This document shows, piece by piece, positions 1 through 9,204 of a stretch of DNA of 64,000 nucleotides (the first letter of the stretch is position 1; the number at the start of each line of letters is the position of its first letter). Under the pieces are notes generated by a model that was given only the letters and a program-made list of their open reading frames with translations, was not told where the DNA came from and did no database searches. Both the position numbers and the translations under genes were made by a program. The DNA lies in assembly GCA_036785705.1 (NCBI GenBank), contig JAWUZG010000056.1, forward strand, positions 2,791,001 through 2,855,000. The letters are read 5' to 3'. The stretch is from Acanthornis magna. Lineage: Eukaryota; Chordata; Aves; Passeriformes; Acanthizidae.

Positions 1-2464
1 CTGTCAAAACATTATTTGGTCAATCCAAAGATCAAGGAGTAAAATGCTTTGGTCTTGATATTTTCTTCCAACAAATATTTCTATCATATCCAGGTAGTTT
101 GGGGGATTTTTTTATGTTCTGCTGTTAAGCTTTCTGCTTCTCCTTCTGTATCACACTTAAAAGCCTGCTAAGCACTTATCACTCCAGTATGACAGTTTGG
201 AGGGTTTTTTGTATTACCACTCTAAAAAGGAATTACTTTCAAGTTACCTTCAGTCTCAGTGTTGGTAGAATTGTGCCAGTTTGCACTCAGAATGTCAAAC
301 TCTGGTAGTTGGCAATGATAAATCTTCCTGCCTGGTTCAGCCTGTTACAGGCAGTGTGCCTTCTTGCAGACATCAAATCCAGGTGCAGCTGAATTTGCCT
401 TCGCTCTTGCGTGCTGAAAATTCCAGTTTGGATCTGTGAGTCTCTGTTTCAGGCCTGTAAATGGTGCACTTTGTGTTCACAAGGATGACACAAATCTGCA
501 GTTGGATTTTCAAGTGTAATGCCACAGTGGCTCAGCTGGTGGTTCAGCTCTTTACCCTTACATGGGGTAAAGCCAACCCTCTGCTTTCTGAATCTTGTTT
601 GAGAGACTCTCCTGTGCCTCAGTGTACTGTCCTATGGTGCTGCCTCGGGTGTCCAAAATGGCTTTGGTAGCTTCATACCCAGTTGGGCCTTGTATGAACT
701 GCCTTTGAGCTGATGAATTTTAATGTATGCAAAGGAATCGGCCAGGAGAAAAATTCCCCTCCATGAAATGCCCTGGCAGCCATCAATTGCCCTTCCTATT
801 GGAGGCAAGTGTGAGGTGAAAATGCAGCTAAGTAAGACTGCAGTAGTAGTAATTACCTAGGTGCTTGTTTAACCAGGCAGCAAGTAATGAAGTCAGGAAC
901 TGTAATGTCACATCAACTACATTACCTCATTTTCTTCTCTTGCAGACACAGGGAGGTTAAAAATAATGAGCCTGTCTGCCTCTCCCCATACCCCTGAGCA
1001 CATTGAATCACAAGCACCTTCTTTCTAAAACAAATTTATTTCTTGCCTGCCTCCTTCCCAACAAAGACTTGCCTGTGATGAATACCAGACTTCACAGCAT
1101 ATTTGTCAAAGTGGTACACCTGTGAGGGTTCCGGCACAAGATAAATTTTGGCAGGCCAAGAGAGTAGGGGGAGGTACCAGGCGAGGAATAAATCTTTGTG
1201 TGTTACACCAGACTGTGAATGAGCGTTCTCCTCCTAAGAATCGCTCATCTGACAAGTTATGATAAATTACACTCTTTGTTGACACCTTCATCGTGTTATT
1301 TATGGCTCGTTAATTGAACCGAAAAGGAGACTTGTAGCACAGCAGGGGGATCGTACAATACTTTTCCACTAGGCTGGAACCTGAACCAAAGAACAAAAAA
1401 GGGGAGGAAAAAGGTAAAGTAATATATGCATGTGTGTACTCCTCACTGAAACAAACTGGCTGCTGTGAGAGAACAGTCCAGAATTGCAGCAACTGCTCTC
1501 AGTCCTCTCAGAAACATTCCCCTTCAGTCCTCCTGGATCTCCCAGCTGGGAGCCTGGATGTTTGTCATGTGTTTCCGCCTTTATTCCTGGTATCTGTGCT
1601 GCCCTGTGCACTGCTGAAGTGTGGTTTATCAATCCCATGTCAAGGCAAGCATCTCACCTGTGTTTCTGAACTTGACCATCCCGTGCTTCCCTAACTGCAC
1701 TTTTCCCTGCATTTCCCTAGCGCTCTTTTCCTGGAGTGACATTCTGATAACACCGTGGGTGAAAAAGACACCACAAAAGTATCACATTTGTACAGCAACA
1801 GAAAATGCTGTTCTTTTGGGGCAATATATGTCTAATTCAGAAACATGCTCATTTGGGTTGGGGAACCTTCCAGCCCTCTGCCAGTGCTAAGGGCAAGGTC
1901 TTTTTACCAAACATCCTATTGTGGCAGCATGGGTGGGCATTTTCTCTGAGGAGAAGTAGTGTAAACAGGAAAGGGAGAGGTACAGGATCTGAGCGGGTGG
2001 CTCTCTCCACTTGTTGTGCAAGAGTTGTCTGCAGGAAATATAGCTGTAAGTCATTGTGGGGGATGATAAAAGAGAGAACAAAATCTTCAGCGGATAAATA
2101 CTGAGGCAGACAGGCTTGTTTCTGTGAAGAATTATAGATTTGATGCTGAGTCTGAAATGGTTCTAACAAGCTTCGTCCTGAAAGAAAATTAAGTAAACCG
2201 ACGCCTGAGAGTATTCATCATGCATGAGTATTTTGAGAAAAAACAGAATGCTCCAAGAAGGGAGCATGTTTTCCAATCCAAGGCTTCTGAGATAATCATT
2301 CAGCTCCTTGCTGGAGAATACCATCTGAAATTCTCACATTTCCATGGCAGTATGAGCAGCATCATTTATGGATTTGCTGTTCGGGCTCCTCTCAAAGGAG
2401 CCAGGTCCTTCTGTAGTGGCAAGGTTGAGAGTTAAACCAGCGAGTGACAGGTCCCTTGTTAGTA
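1..2464. other. Unique non-coding sequence, no gene seen
   Basis: AT-rich unique sequence. All open frames here are short, overlap on both strands and look like nothing known. The only splice-like signal that stands out is a good plus-strand acceptor (pyrimidine-rich tract ending TTGCAG at 940-945). All three frames after it reach a stop within about 30 codons and no good donor follows, so no exon is called. No repeat family is recognised. Confidence 0.5.
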
Positions 2465-2585
2465 GGGTCTAGACGAGGGAGTAGTTGGGCTGCGTATCAA
2501 GAGATCTCAGGTTCACTCTGGCATAGTTCCTTAATCAGCTTTGTAGGTACAGTCAAACTTCTTGAACCTCACGGCTTTGGTGTGT
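2465..2585 (+). repeat. MIR-like SINE relic (degraded)
   Basis: The stretch carries, in the right order and spacing, the blocks of the tRNA-derived MIR SINE core: a 'CAGGTTCA' block like the B-box region, 'CTCTGGCA', then 'GTCAAACTTCTTGAACCTC', which resembles the MIR core 'GGCAAGTTACTTAACCTC'. The segment before it, 'TATCAAGAGATCT', resembles the sauropsid form of MIR as I remember it. Divergence is high, as expected for an element that amplified early in amniote history. The alignment was made by eye against a remembered consensus, so the limits are approximate. Confidence 0.42.
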
Positions 2586-2745
2586 GTCTTTTTTTCAGGT
2601 GAAATAAAGCTTTACTTTTGCCTTAGCTAGAGACTGAGCAAGTGGTTTGGCAGGGGGAGACTTTAACCAGGTAATGAAAATTAATTCCTCTTCTGATAGC
2701 TTCCCAGCCTCCCGAGAGAAATACAGGTGCAGTTTATGTTCCCCT

Positions 2746-3168
2746 TTAAGGATTTCCCGGTGCAGGGGCAGCCCCTGCCGTGTGCATTGTGTCGGTGGGG
2801 AGCACACGGTGTTTCGCTAAATGCCCCGTTCCTGTGCAGGCAGCTGCCCCTCGCAGTGCTGAGCGGAGAGGCCTCCGTGCCTGGCCGTGGCATGGGCAGC
2901 GTCCAGGGCTTCCTCCGTGCCGTGGGTGCAGCTGGGCAGTGCTGCAGGCTGGGGGCTGCCCGTGGCACAGCCCCTGGCTGCCGGGCTGTGCAGTGCCAGG
3001 GCCAGGAGCCGGCCGGGACCCGCTGCAGGGTGCCGCAGGCAGCATGGGAGCGCCACGGCAGCTCGTGGTGCGGCAGCGCCCGCCGGCCCTGCTGCTCCCG
3101 GCGGGGCCCGCTGCTGACAGCGGCAGCGCTGCCCCTGCCCCGCTGTTTGCTCTGCTCCTGTGCGCCAT
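2746..3168 (-). other. Open frame downstream of the TATA-like box, doubtful coding
   Basis: Starting from the minus-strand ATG with strong context at 3168, a frame stays open for 140 codons and stops at 2746. The predicted protein is rich in Ala, Gly, Pro, Arg, Ser and Cys, without a hydrophobic core, signal peptide or motif I recognise. This composition is what random GC-rich DNA gives. The plus strand is also open over much of the same stretch. No good donor site is visible inside it. I list it only because its start follows the TATA-like box at a sensible distance; I do not believe it is a gene without transcript evidence. Confidence 0.08.
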
Positions 3169-3226
3169 GTTAATAAAAGAGTTAAAGCCGCCGAGTGGCT
3201 GTGCGTGTGGAGGCACTGGGAATATT

Positions 3227-3236
3227 CTATTTATAG
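3227..3236 (-). promoter_or_regulatory. TATA-like / MEF2-type box facing the minus strand
   Basis: On the minus strand this reads CTATAAATAG, a good TATA box; the same ten bases fit the MEF2 consensus YTAWWWWTAR in either direction. It sits inside CpG-rich island 1. About 59 bases downstream on the minus strand lies an ATG (3168-3166) in a strong initiation context (AAC before, G after). A TATA at this place would put transcription start near 3205 and leave a short leader of about 35 bases. Whether it acts as a core promoter, a MEF2 enhancer site or neither cannot be told from sequence. Confidence 0.25.
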
Positions 3237-3382
3237 CGCTGCTCTCCGTTAGCTCCCAGGGAATTGTCGCCTGCGTGCCGCAGCAGCGGCCTCGGAGCGC
3301 ACTCCAGGTGCGGGTGGGTCCCGCAGCCCGGGCTGCCCCTCGCCCTGGGGCTGTCCTGGGGGCGTGAGCCCCTGGGCAGCGG

Positions 3383-3650
3383 CGTGGCCGGGACACAGGG
3401 CCGTGCCCGGGACACAGGGCCGTGGCCGGGACGCGGTGCCGTGGCCGGAGACAGTCCCCGTGGCCGGGACACAGTGACGCAGTGCCGTGGCTGGACACAG
3501 TCCCCGTGGCTGGACCCAGTCCCCGTGGCTGGACACAGTCCCCGTGGCCGGGACGCGGTGCCGTGGCCGGGACACAGGGCCGTGGCCAGACACAGGGCCG
3601 TGGCCGGGACACAGTGCCGTGGCCGGACACAGGGCCGTGGCCGGACGGGG
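3383..3650. repeat. Minisatellite 1: 14 units of about 19 bp, GC-rich
   Basis: Fourteen imperfect head-to-tail units of 18-19 bp (one expanded to 27 bp, one final short unit), with consensus CGTGGCCGGGACACAGGGC. Units vary mainly at CC/CT after GTGG and at the last four bases (GGGC, GTCC, GTGC). Three neighbouring units (about 3486-3541) share the GTGGCTGGAC variant, a sign of local duplication. The array is CpG-rich and ends in unique sequence on both sides. The core CCGGGACAC is the reverse complement of the core of minisatellite 2, about 3.5 kb away. Confidence 0.93.
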
Positions 3651-3660
3651 CTGCCTGCGG

Positions 3661-6600
3661 GCAGCTGCCCTGCCGTCAGGGGCTCGCTCCAGTCTGCAGC
3701 TCTGCTCAGGAACAGATGCTGCTTTTCCATTTCCCTGGAGGTCTTTAATGCCTTCTCTTCGAGTTGATGTAAAAGCAATATGATTTGGCTTCTAATCATA
3801 ACAAAGATGGGATTGTAAGGGTTTTGTTGCTGTTGTTTGGATCTAGAGAATGGGGCCATTAAGAGCAAGGGAGCATCAGAGCCAACATCCAAGGTCGTTT
3901 GCTGTTTGAAATGGCAGCCCAGCCCCATGGTAAGTGGCAGCAGTCTCTGTTGGTTACTGTCCTGTGCCTAATTCCTCAGTTGGGAAAGTCACTGCTGCCA
4001 ATGAGGATGTGATATCAGCATAGCTCCCGGTCTGAAAGGGTTTCAGTTTCTCACTTGCTGTGTTACCAAGGTCCTTCCCCTGCCCCACTCGCCAAAGCAC
4101 CCTACAGCAAGGGAAAACCCTGAGGGAAAACATGCATACACCAATTTGCTTGAGTTTGCCACCTTCTAGAGCAGGGCTTCCACACTGCATAGGTTTCCTA
4201 TTTAAATACTGAAAAATGGTTTTACATTCTGATCTGAGCTGAAATACAATCTGGAGGCCTGATAAACTGGTTTCTTAGGGATCTGTCCAGTGCTGGAAAG
4301 CATCCTGCTGCCTTCCCCCTCACCCTGCCTCTTTTCTTTTGTGTAGTAACTTCAATGTGAGTGTTGCCTGCAGCCCTTTTTCTGTGCTTCACACCAGAGG
4401 CTATATTGCCAAAATATTAGCAGCTACTTCTGGAGCCAGGAAATAGAACCTTGCAGGTTGAGCTGGGAGCAAGGAGAAGGAAAGCACAGGGATGGGAAAA
4501 GTGTGAGAGAAATAAAGCAAGTAGAAAAAGAGCTTGCTGCAGGCTACTTTCAACCATCAGTTCTGGAAACAGCTGTAACTAACATCAGTTCTACTGAAGT
4601 AGGGCAGAACCAGCTCGAGCACAGCATCCTGCGTTCTCATCTCCATCTTTTGGTTGGGAGCTTGGTGCTTAGAAAGATCTCTTGTTTTTTCATTTTGTAG
4701 TTGTGCCCTTCCTGTAGCATTTTCTCCCCAGATAGATGGCTTTTGTTTTCAGTCACAGCAGTGTGTGATTTTAATTTTTTTAACAGTATCAAACAAATTG
4801 AGTAATATTTCTTCAAAGTATTCGGAGAGATCATCTTCCCACTTCTTAATTTTTGATTAAAAACTACTTGTAATAACACAGGCTACATTACTAGCACAAT
4901 AAACAGGCTCATGAATGAGGGACTTTCACTTAAATAGCCTTGAGGAGCTGCTGCTTCCTCATCACTCCTTCAGTCTTCCCTGGCTGTCAGTTTTGCAGGA
5001 TTTTGACTGAGTACACTCATTTTGGCTTGCTGCTGCAACCATTGGTATGCATTTGCAGCATGTCCTGGTGAGTGTGGTAGAATATCTGTATGACATGAGA
5101 AGCTATAGTGAAATAATTCTAGTTTAATGCTGCATTCAAGTTAATTTATGCCAGCTCTTTTTCCATCCTTGTTGATGAGACTTGAAGTTCACACATGGAA
5201 TCTTGACTTTGTCTATAGTAGGCAGACTCTGAAAACACTTTTTTGTTGTTTGTCATGAATTTTCTTGTTCAGTCTTTCGCTGCCCTGAGATGGTTATGAG
5301 TTTTCCAATTTTTAGCTTTTATTTTTATTGATCATGTTACTGGCACACTTGAATTGGTATTCTGCATATTTGCATGTGCCCGGTGCTTCATTTCCAGATG
5401 TTCATACAAAGGCTTAACCATCTCAGCTTGCGAAGACAGCAGCACCATCTCTTGGGCTTCAAATACTCTCTCCCTGGGAGAGGCTCCCCTGAATTAACTC
5501 TCTCAAATGAGACATGAACTGCAAACTGAAGATAACTGGGGAGAAGCAGTTTACAGAATTTATGTACCCTGATAGGCCCTTTAATTCCTGGACCACTTGT
5601 ACAGAAGTGAGGCAGATAGAGCAGTGACTTGTCTGTGTCTCAGGTATTGAAGCTGCGTTTTTCCACAGCTACCGCTGTTCTTGTGCTTGTGACACAAGTA
5701 GAAACCAAGTACTATGTGGTAATGAATATACCAGAAAGAAGGGTGGTACCACTGGTGCCTGTCTTCAAATTCAGCAATTAAAGCCTAAAATGAAAATAAT
5801 TTTTCTTTTTATCTGCTAAAATTCTTCAGCGGAGGGGTAGCATTTGAGCAATTGTGTCATCCTTGACAACAAATGTGAGCAGAATCAGCAACTTGAATCA
5901 GCTCATGGGAGGTAAGTGCCACCCACACCACCAAATATTGGCTTCGCTCTCTGGCTTTCTGCTCTGTTGTGCTTTGTTGATTACAAAGCTAAAGGAGGAG
6001 GGAAAAACAACCTCTAAGTCACTCTTACATAATACTTTGTTTTGCGAGGGTTCTACTAATCATGTCAATACTGAGCCTCTAGTTTTTGATAATTACATTG
6101 GAAATGCCCAGTTTGTACATAGTAATTCCAACTATAATTACCATGAAATTATATAACTACAAATTACCCTGTCATGTGGATGGACTAAATAAGCATGTAC
6201 AGTACCTGCTCTGTGATAACAAATTAGAATTACATGGTTGGTTAACTAGCAGTAATATGAGATTTTTGAAGTGGCCAACCAAGCTGGCTAGTTATGTGAG
6301 GAGAAAGTGTTGGATTTTCTTTCTCATGCTCGATTAGATTTTAAAATAGTAGATTATTTATTCCCTGATACTTCTTTATATGGAAAAAACAAAGCAACTA
6401 TGGTTTGGGGTTTGTTTTTAATGGACACTTATATTCTATTAAATCATTTGCTTTGTCACTGCTAGCTGCTGTGTTAGTTCTCCTGGGTGCTGGCTGCTGC
6501 TTCTGGGACGTTGATTGTTTGATTTGGGGTTTTTTAGTGATTTCCAGCTTAATGTGTTAGAAAAAGATTAGTTTGCCCCTTTTTTTGTGCATCAAAAAGC

Positions 6601-7100
6601 TTTTTATTCATTTGCAGCAAAAAAAATGTTGACTGATGAAAGAGCTTTAGCGATTACATAGAGGTGCAACCTTTTCCTTTCATTAGTTTTCATTTGAGGA
6701 AGGGGGAAATCCTGTCAGAAACTCATATATGTGACAAAACAGTCTCTTCATTGTGTCAGAACATCCATACTGTAGTTCTTTCTTACAGACCAAATAGAAA
6801 TAACATCGGTCTTTCTTAGTTGCTCTTAACCTCTGGCATGACATGGTGGGGAAGAAAGGCACGACTGGAAGCCAGGGGTGGCAATGCCGGGTGGTTTGCA
6901 AGCCTGGCTGGCCTGGAACGGTGGCACCTCCGAGGGCAGGTGCCCGTGCGAGGGACTCGAGGCGCCCGTGTGCCGGGGCTGCCGCCGCTGTCCCTGGGCA
7001 CAGGCGGCACCGCGCACGTCTGTGCTGCGGGAGAGCCGCGCTGCTTCTGCAATCAGACACAAGGGCCCAGTTAAAAATGCCTTTCTGCCTTGCGGTGGCC
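3661..7100. other. AT-rich non-coding sequence between the two islands
   Basis: Ordinary AT-rich unique sequence. All open frames are short and unremarkable. The one notable item is an exon-like interval at 5830-5911, listed separately. Short runs of G followed by T, such as those around 6405 and 6525, are low-complexity and of a kind seen throughout the window. Confidence 0.5.
5830..5911 (+). other. Candidate non-coding exon (splice-site pair)
   Basis: An 82-base interval is flanked on the left by a pyrimidine-rich tract ending ATTCTTCAG (AG at 5828-5829) and on the right by GGAG followed by GTAAGTGCC, close to the vertebrate donor consensus. All three plus-strand frames contain a stop inside the interval, so it cannot be an internal coding exon. 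It could be a 5'-UTR exon or an exon of a long non-coding RNA. Such pairs also arise by chance about this often in 64 kb. Confidence 0.12.
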
Positions 7101-7123
7101 AAAGGCCGGAGGAGGGCGGCGGG

Positions 7124-7584
7124 AGCGGTGTCCCGGAGCAGGTGTCCCGGAGCAAGTGTCCCGGAGCGGTGTCCCGGGGCGGTGTCCCGGAGCCGTGTCC
7201 CGGAGCTGCGGGGCTCTGCGGGTCCCGGAGCGGTGTCCCGGAGCCGTGTCCCGGAGCCGTGTCCCGGAGCAGTGTCCCGGAGCTGCGTGGCTCTGCGGGT
7301 CCCGGAGCGGTGTCCCGGAGCGGTGTCCCGGTGCGGTGTCCCGGAGCGGTGTCCCGGAGCGGTGTCCCGGAGCAGTGTCCCGGAGCCGTGTCCCGGAGCC
7401 GTGTCCCGGAGCGGTGTCCCGGAGCGGTGTCCCGGGGCGGTGTCCCGGAGCCGTGTCCCGGAGCGGTGTCCCGGAGCGGTGTCCCGGAGCGGTGTCCCGG
7501 AGCGGTGTCCCGGGGCGGTGTCCCGGAGCCGTGTCCCGGAGCGGTGTCCCGGAGCGGTGTCCCGGAGCTGCGGGGCTCTGCGGG
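7124..7584. repeat. Minisatellite 2: about 30 copies of a 13-bp unit with higher-order structure
   Basis: The nine-base core GTGTCCCGG occurs thirty times. The usual unit is GTGTCCCGGAGCG (13 bp) with endings AGCG, AGCC, AGCA or GGCG. Two adjacent 78-bp blocks (7401-7478 and 7479-7556), each six units, are identical base for base. A longer 38-bp variant, which adds a 25-base insert beginning TGCGGGGCTCTGCGGG, begins at 7195 and 7272, and its first part closes the array at 7557. Thirteen is not a multiple of three, so each frame cycles through the unit and gives a 13-residue peptide period; this is a by-product, not a protein. Confidence 0.95.
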
Positions 7585-7622
7585 CCCTGGGCTGGGCGGG
7601 CCGGGCGCGCTGGCCGCAGCGG

Positions 7623-7636
7623 CCGCCAGGTGGCAG
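7623..7636 (+). promoter_or_regulatory. CTCF-type motif beside minisatellite 2
   Basis: CCGCCAGGTGGCAG fits the vertebrate CTCF core (CCASYAGRKGGCRS) at 13 of 14 positions, the exception being G at the third, which is common in real sites. The flanks (GG before, CACGG after) are also compatible. It lies 39 bp right of the 13-bp array in unique GC-rich sequence. CTCF binding organises chromatin loops and boundaries. Binding depends on methylation and cannot be shown here, but by sequence this is the best CTCF site I saw in the window. Confidence 0.5.
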
Positions 7637-7713
7637 CACGGGCAGGGCCCGGGCGGCCGCGCTCGCTGGCCCGGGGCGCTGCGGGAGCGCTGCGGGAGCG
7701 CTGCGGGCCCGCG

Positions 7714-7722
7714 CTATTGTTC
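7714..7722 (-). promoter_or_regulatory. SOX-type motif
   Basis: Minus strand GAACAATAG, which fits the HMG-box SOX consensus (A/T)(A/T)CAA(A/T). It sits at the right edge of CpG-rich island 2, about 80 bp from the CTCF-type motif. Single SOX motifs are common by chance. Confidence 0.15.
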
Positions 7723-8542
7723 GGCTGCGCCTGCTGCTGGACAGCACCCCCGCCATCTCTCCCATGTGCTCCTCTCCTTTCTATGCCGTTGGTTTTGTCC
7801 TAGACTATAAACTAAGCTGGCCAAGGAAAAGACTCTCAGCACCTAAAGTTCTGTTATTGAAACAAAACTCCTTCTTCTTCCAGTGGTAACTGAAGCTTCA
7901 TGCAAAGGTCTGAGCAACTGTGCCTTTAATCTTCAGGAGCTGCTACAGAAAAATGTGCAGTTGAGAACAAAATGTTTGTCACTTTTTGCCCTAAGCCATA
8001 CTATTGCAAAAGCTGAGCTTTCTCCAGCCGACTTTAAATTAATTTTCATGCCTTGATTTCTGGTTTCTTTGGTCTATTCTTAAATAAATTAAGTAGCCAC
8101 CTACATAAGGGGGGGAAATTGTTCAAGAGGTTTACAACCTCAGCTCTTTGTTCTTATGTAAGTTTTTTTTCCCCTACGTTTTTTGCTGAACCTTTTCCTT
8201 ATCTAGCATCGCCTCTTCTGAGGGACACACTTTTATAGGGACAAGTAGTTCCAGCTGAAGCTTACCTTGTTTACATGCATTTGCAACTCCAAGTGCATGG
8301 CTTCAGTTCTCAATAGTTTATTTCTGATAGCCTCATTGGTTAGTAGCAGTGGGAGAGGAAAGCTAATAGTAACAGGTTTAAGCAGTGGCAGCAGCCCAGA
8401 GATTAAAAGTGAGCTCTAATCTCTGGCAATGGTCATCCTTGCTGTCCAAATCCAGGATTTGTAGCCATTCCTTTCAGTTGGTGTATTAATTACTTATGCA
8501 CTGTTCTTTTTGTTTCAAGCAGATGTGAATGGTTCCATACGC

Positions 8543-8556
8543 ATATATATATATAT
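8543..8556. repeat. (AT)7 microsatellite
   Basis: Seven AT dinucleotides in a row, followed by TCTCT and then an A run. Confidence 0.85.
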
Positions 8557-9123
8557 CTCTATGTTTGAAAAAAAAAGGTAACATAGGAATTCTTAGCCTA
8601 AAAATTATTTAGGGTTGTGGTTGTTTAGCTTGTTTGTTTTCTGTCTTCTGCTTTTCTCATAGCTGGGTCCACCATGCCTCTTTTGCCTGCCATTCAATTA
8701 AATACCCTGCAAACCTGTAGGAAATGTTCAGAGATTCATGCTGGGAACATATTTTAAACAAATATCCTGTAAGATGTGAATAAACATAAGGTAAATTTCA
8801 AATTGCACAGGGACTCTGGCTAGCATGCAGTGTTTATGAACGTGAATAATTATAATTAAATGTTTTTTGTTCTCCGATTCTTCTTTTCTTTGTGTCATCT
8901 CTAAACAATCCATCTTTCAGAAGGTGCTGACTGGGAACTTAGCAGCAGAGCAGTTTCTCATGACTGTTGTTTGGTAATTGGAACATCTCAGAAAGCTTCT
9001 ATGAGAGTTTGTGGTAATTTTGGTTCCACTCAGTGAGATAATTTAGCAATCAGCCAGTTTTTTTAGCTGGCTCAGTGCTCAATAAGGTCAAGGATTGAAT
9101 TTGGGTAGTTTCAGCTTTTTTAA

Positions 9124-9204
9124 AAAAGCATTATTATTTAGATTATTTAAAGTATTGGGGGGAGAAAAGCATAATTATTTAGATTATGTAAAATATTGGA
9201 AAAA
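9124..9204. repeat. 41-bp imperfect tandem duplication
   Basis: Two adjacent copies starting AAAAGCATTATTATTTAG (9124) and AAAAGCATAATTATTTAG (9165), with the same continuation GATTAT(T/G)TAAA(G/A)TATTGG. About 35 of 41 positions agree by eye. It lies in AT-rich non-coding sequence. Confidence 0.8.

Larger units (their letters stand above)
2746..3660. other. CpG-rich island 1
   Basis: Base composition changes abruptly from AT-rich to very GC- and CpG-rich at about 2750 and back again at about 3660. The left part (2750-3370) is unique sequence; the right part is a 19-bp minisatellite. Near 3170-3236 a short AT-rich patch interrupts it, with the ten-base motif CTATTTATAG. Reading frames are open for hundreds of bases on both strands, which is expected when CG-rich sequence lacks TAA/TAG/TGA and is not evidence of coding. 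The island could be an unmethylated promoter or enhancer, or simply GC-biased tandem-repeat DNA. Confidence 0.55.
6930..7745. other. CpG-rich island 2
   Basis: Second sharply bounded GC- and CpG-rich block. It contains about 190 bases of unique GC-rich sequence, a 13-bp minisatellite (7124-7584), a CTCF-type motif, and a short run of repeated GCGGGAGCGCT-like words at 7678-7708. Near its right edge lies GCTATTGTTCGG, which reads GAACAATAGC on the minus strand and fits the SOX consensus. Frames are open on both strands throughout and encode low-complexity repeats of V, P, E, R, C, G, S and A, so they are not treated as genes. Confidence 0.55.

Noticed and set aside
2727..3928. Long overlapping open frames over the first CpG-rich island
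   Set aside because: GC-rich DNA and a 19-bp repeat without stops. Low-complexity composition and simultaneous openness of both strands argue against coding.
6683..7889. Long open frames on both strands over the second CpG-rich island
   Set aside because: They translate the stop-free 13-bp repeat into a 13-residue periodic peptide in several frames. No unique domain flanks it and frames on both strands are open at once.
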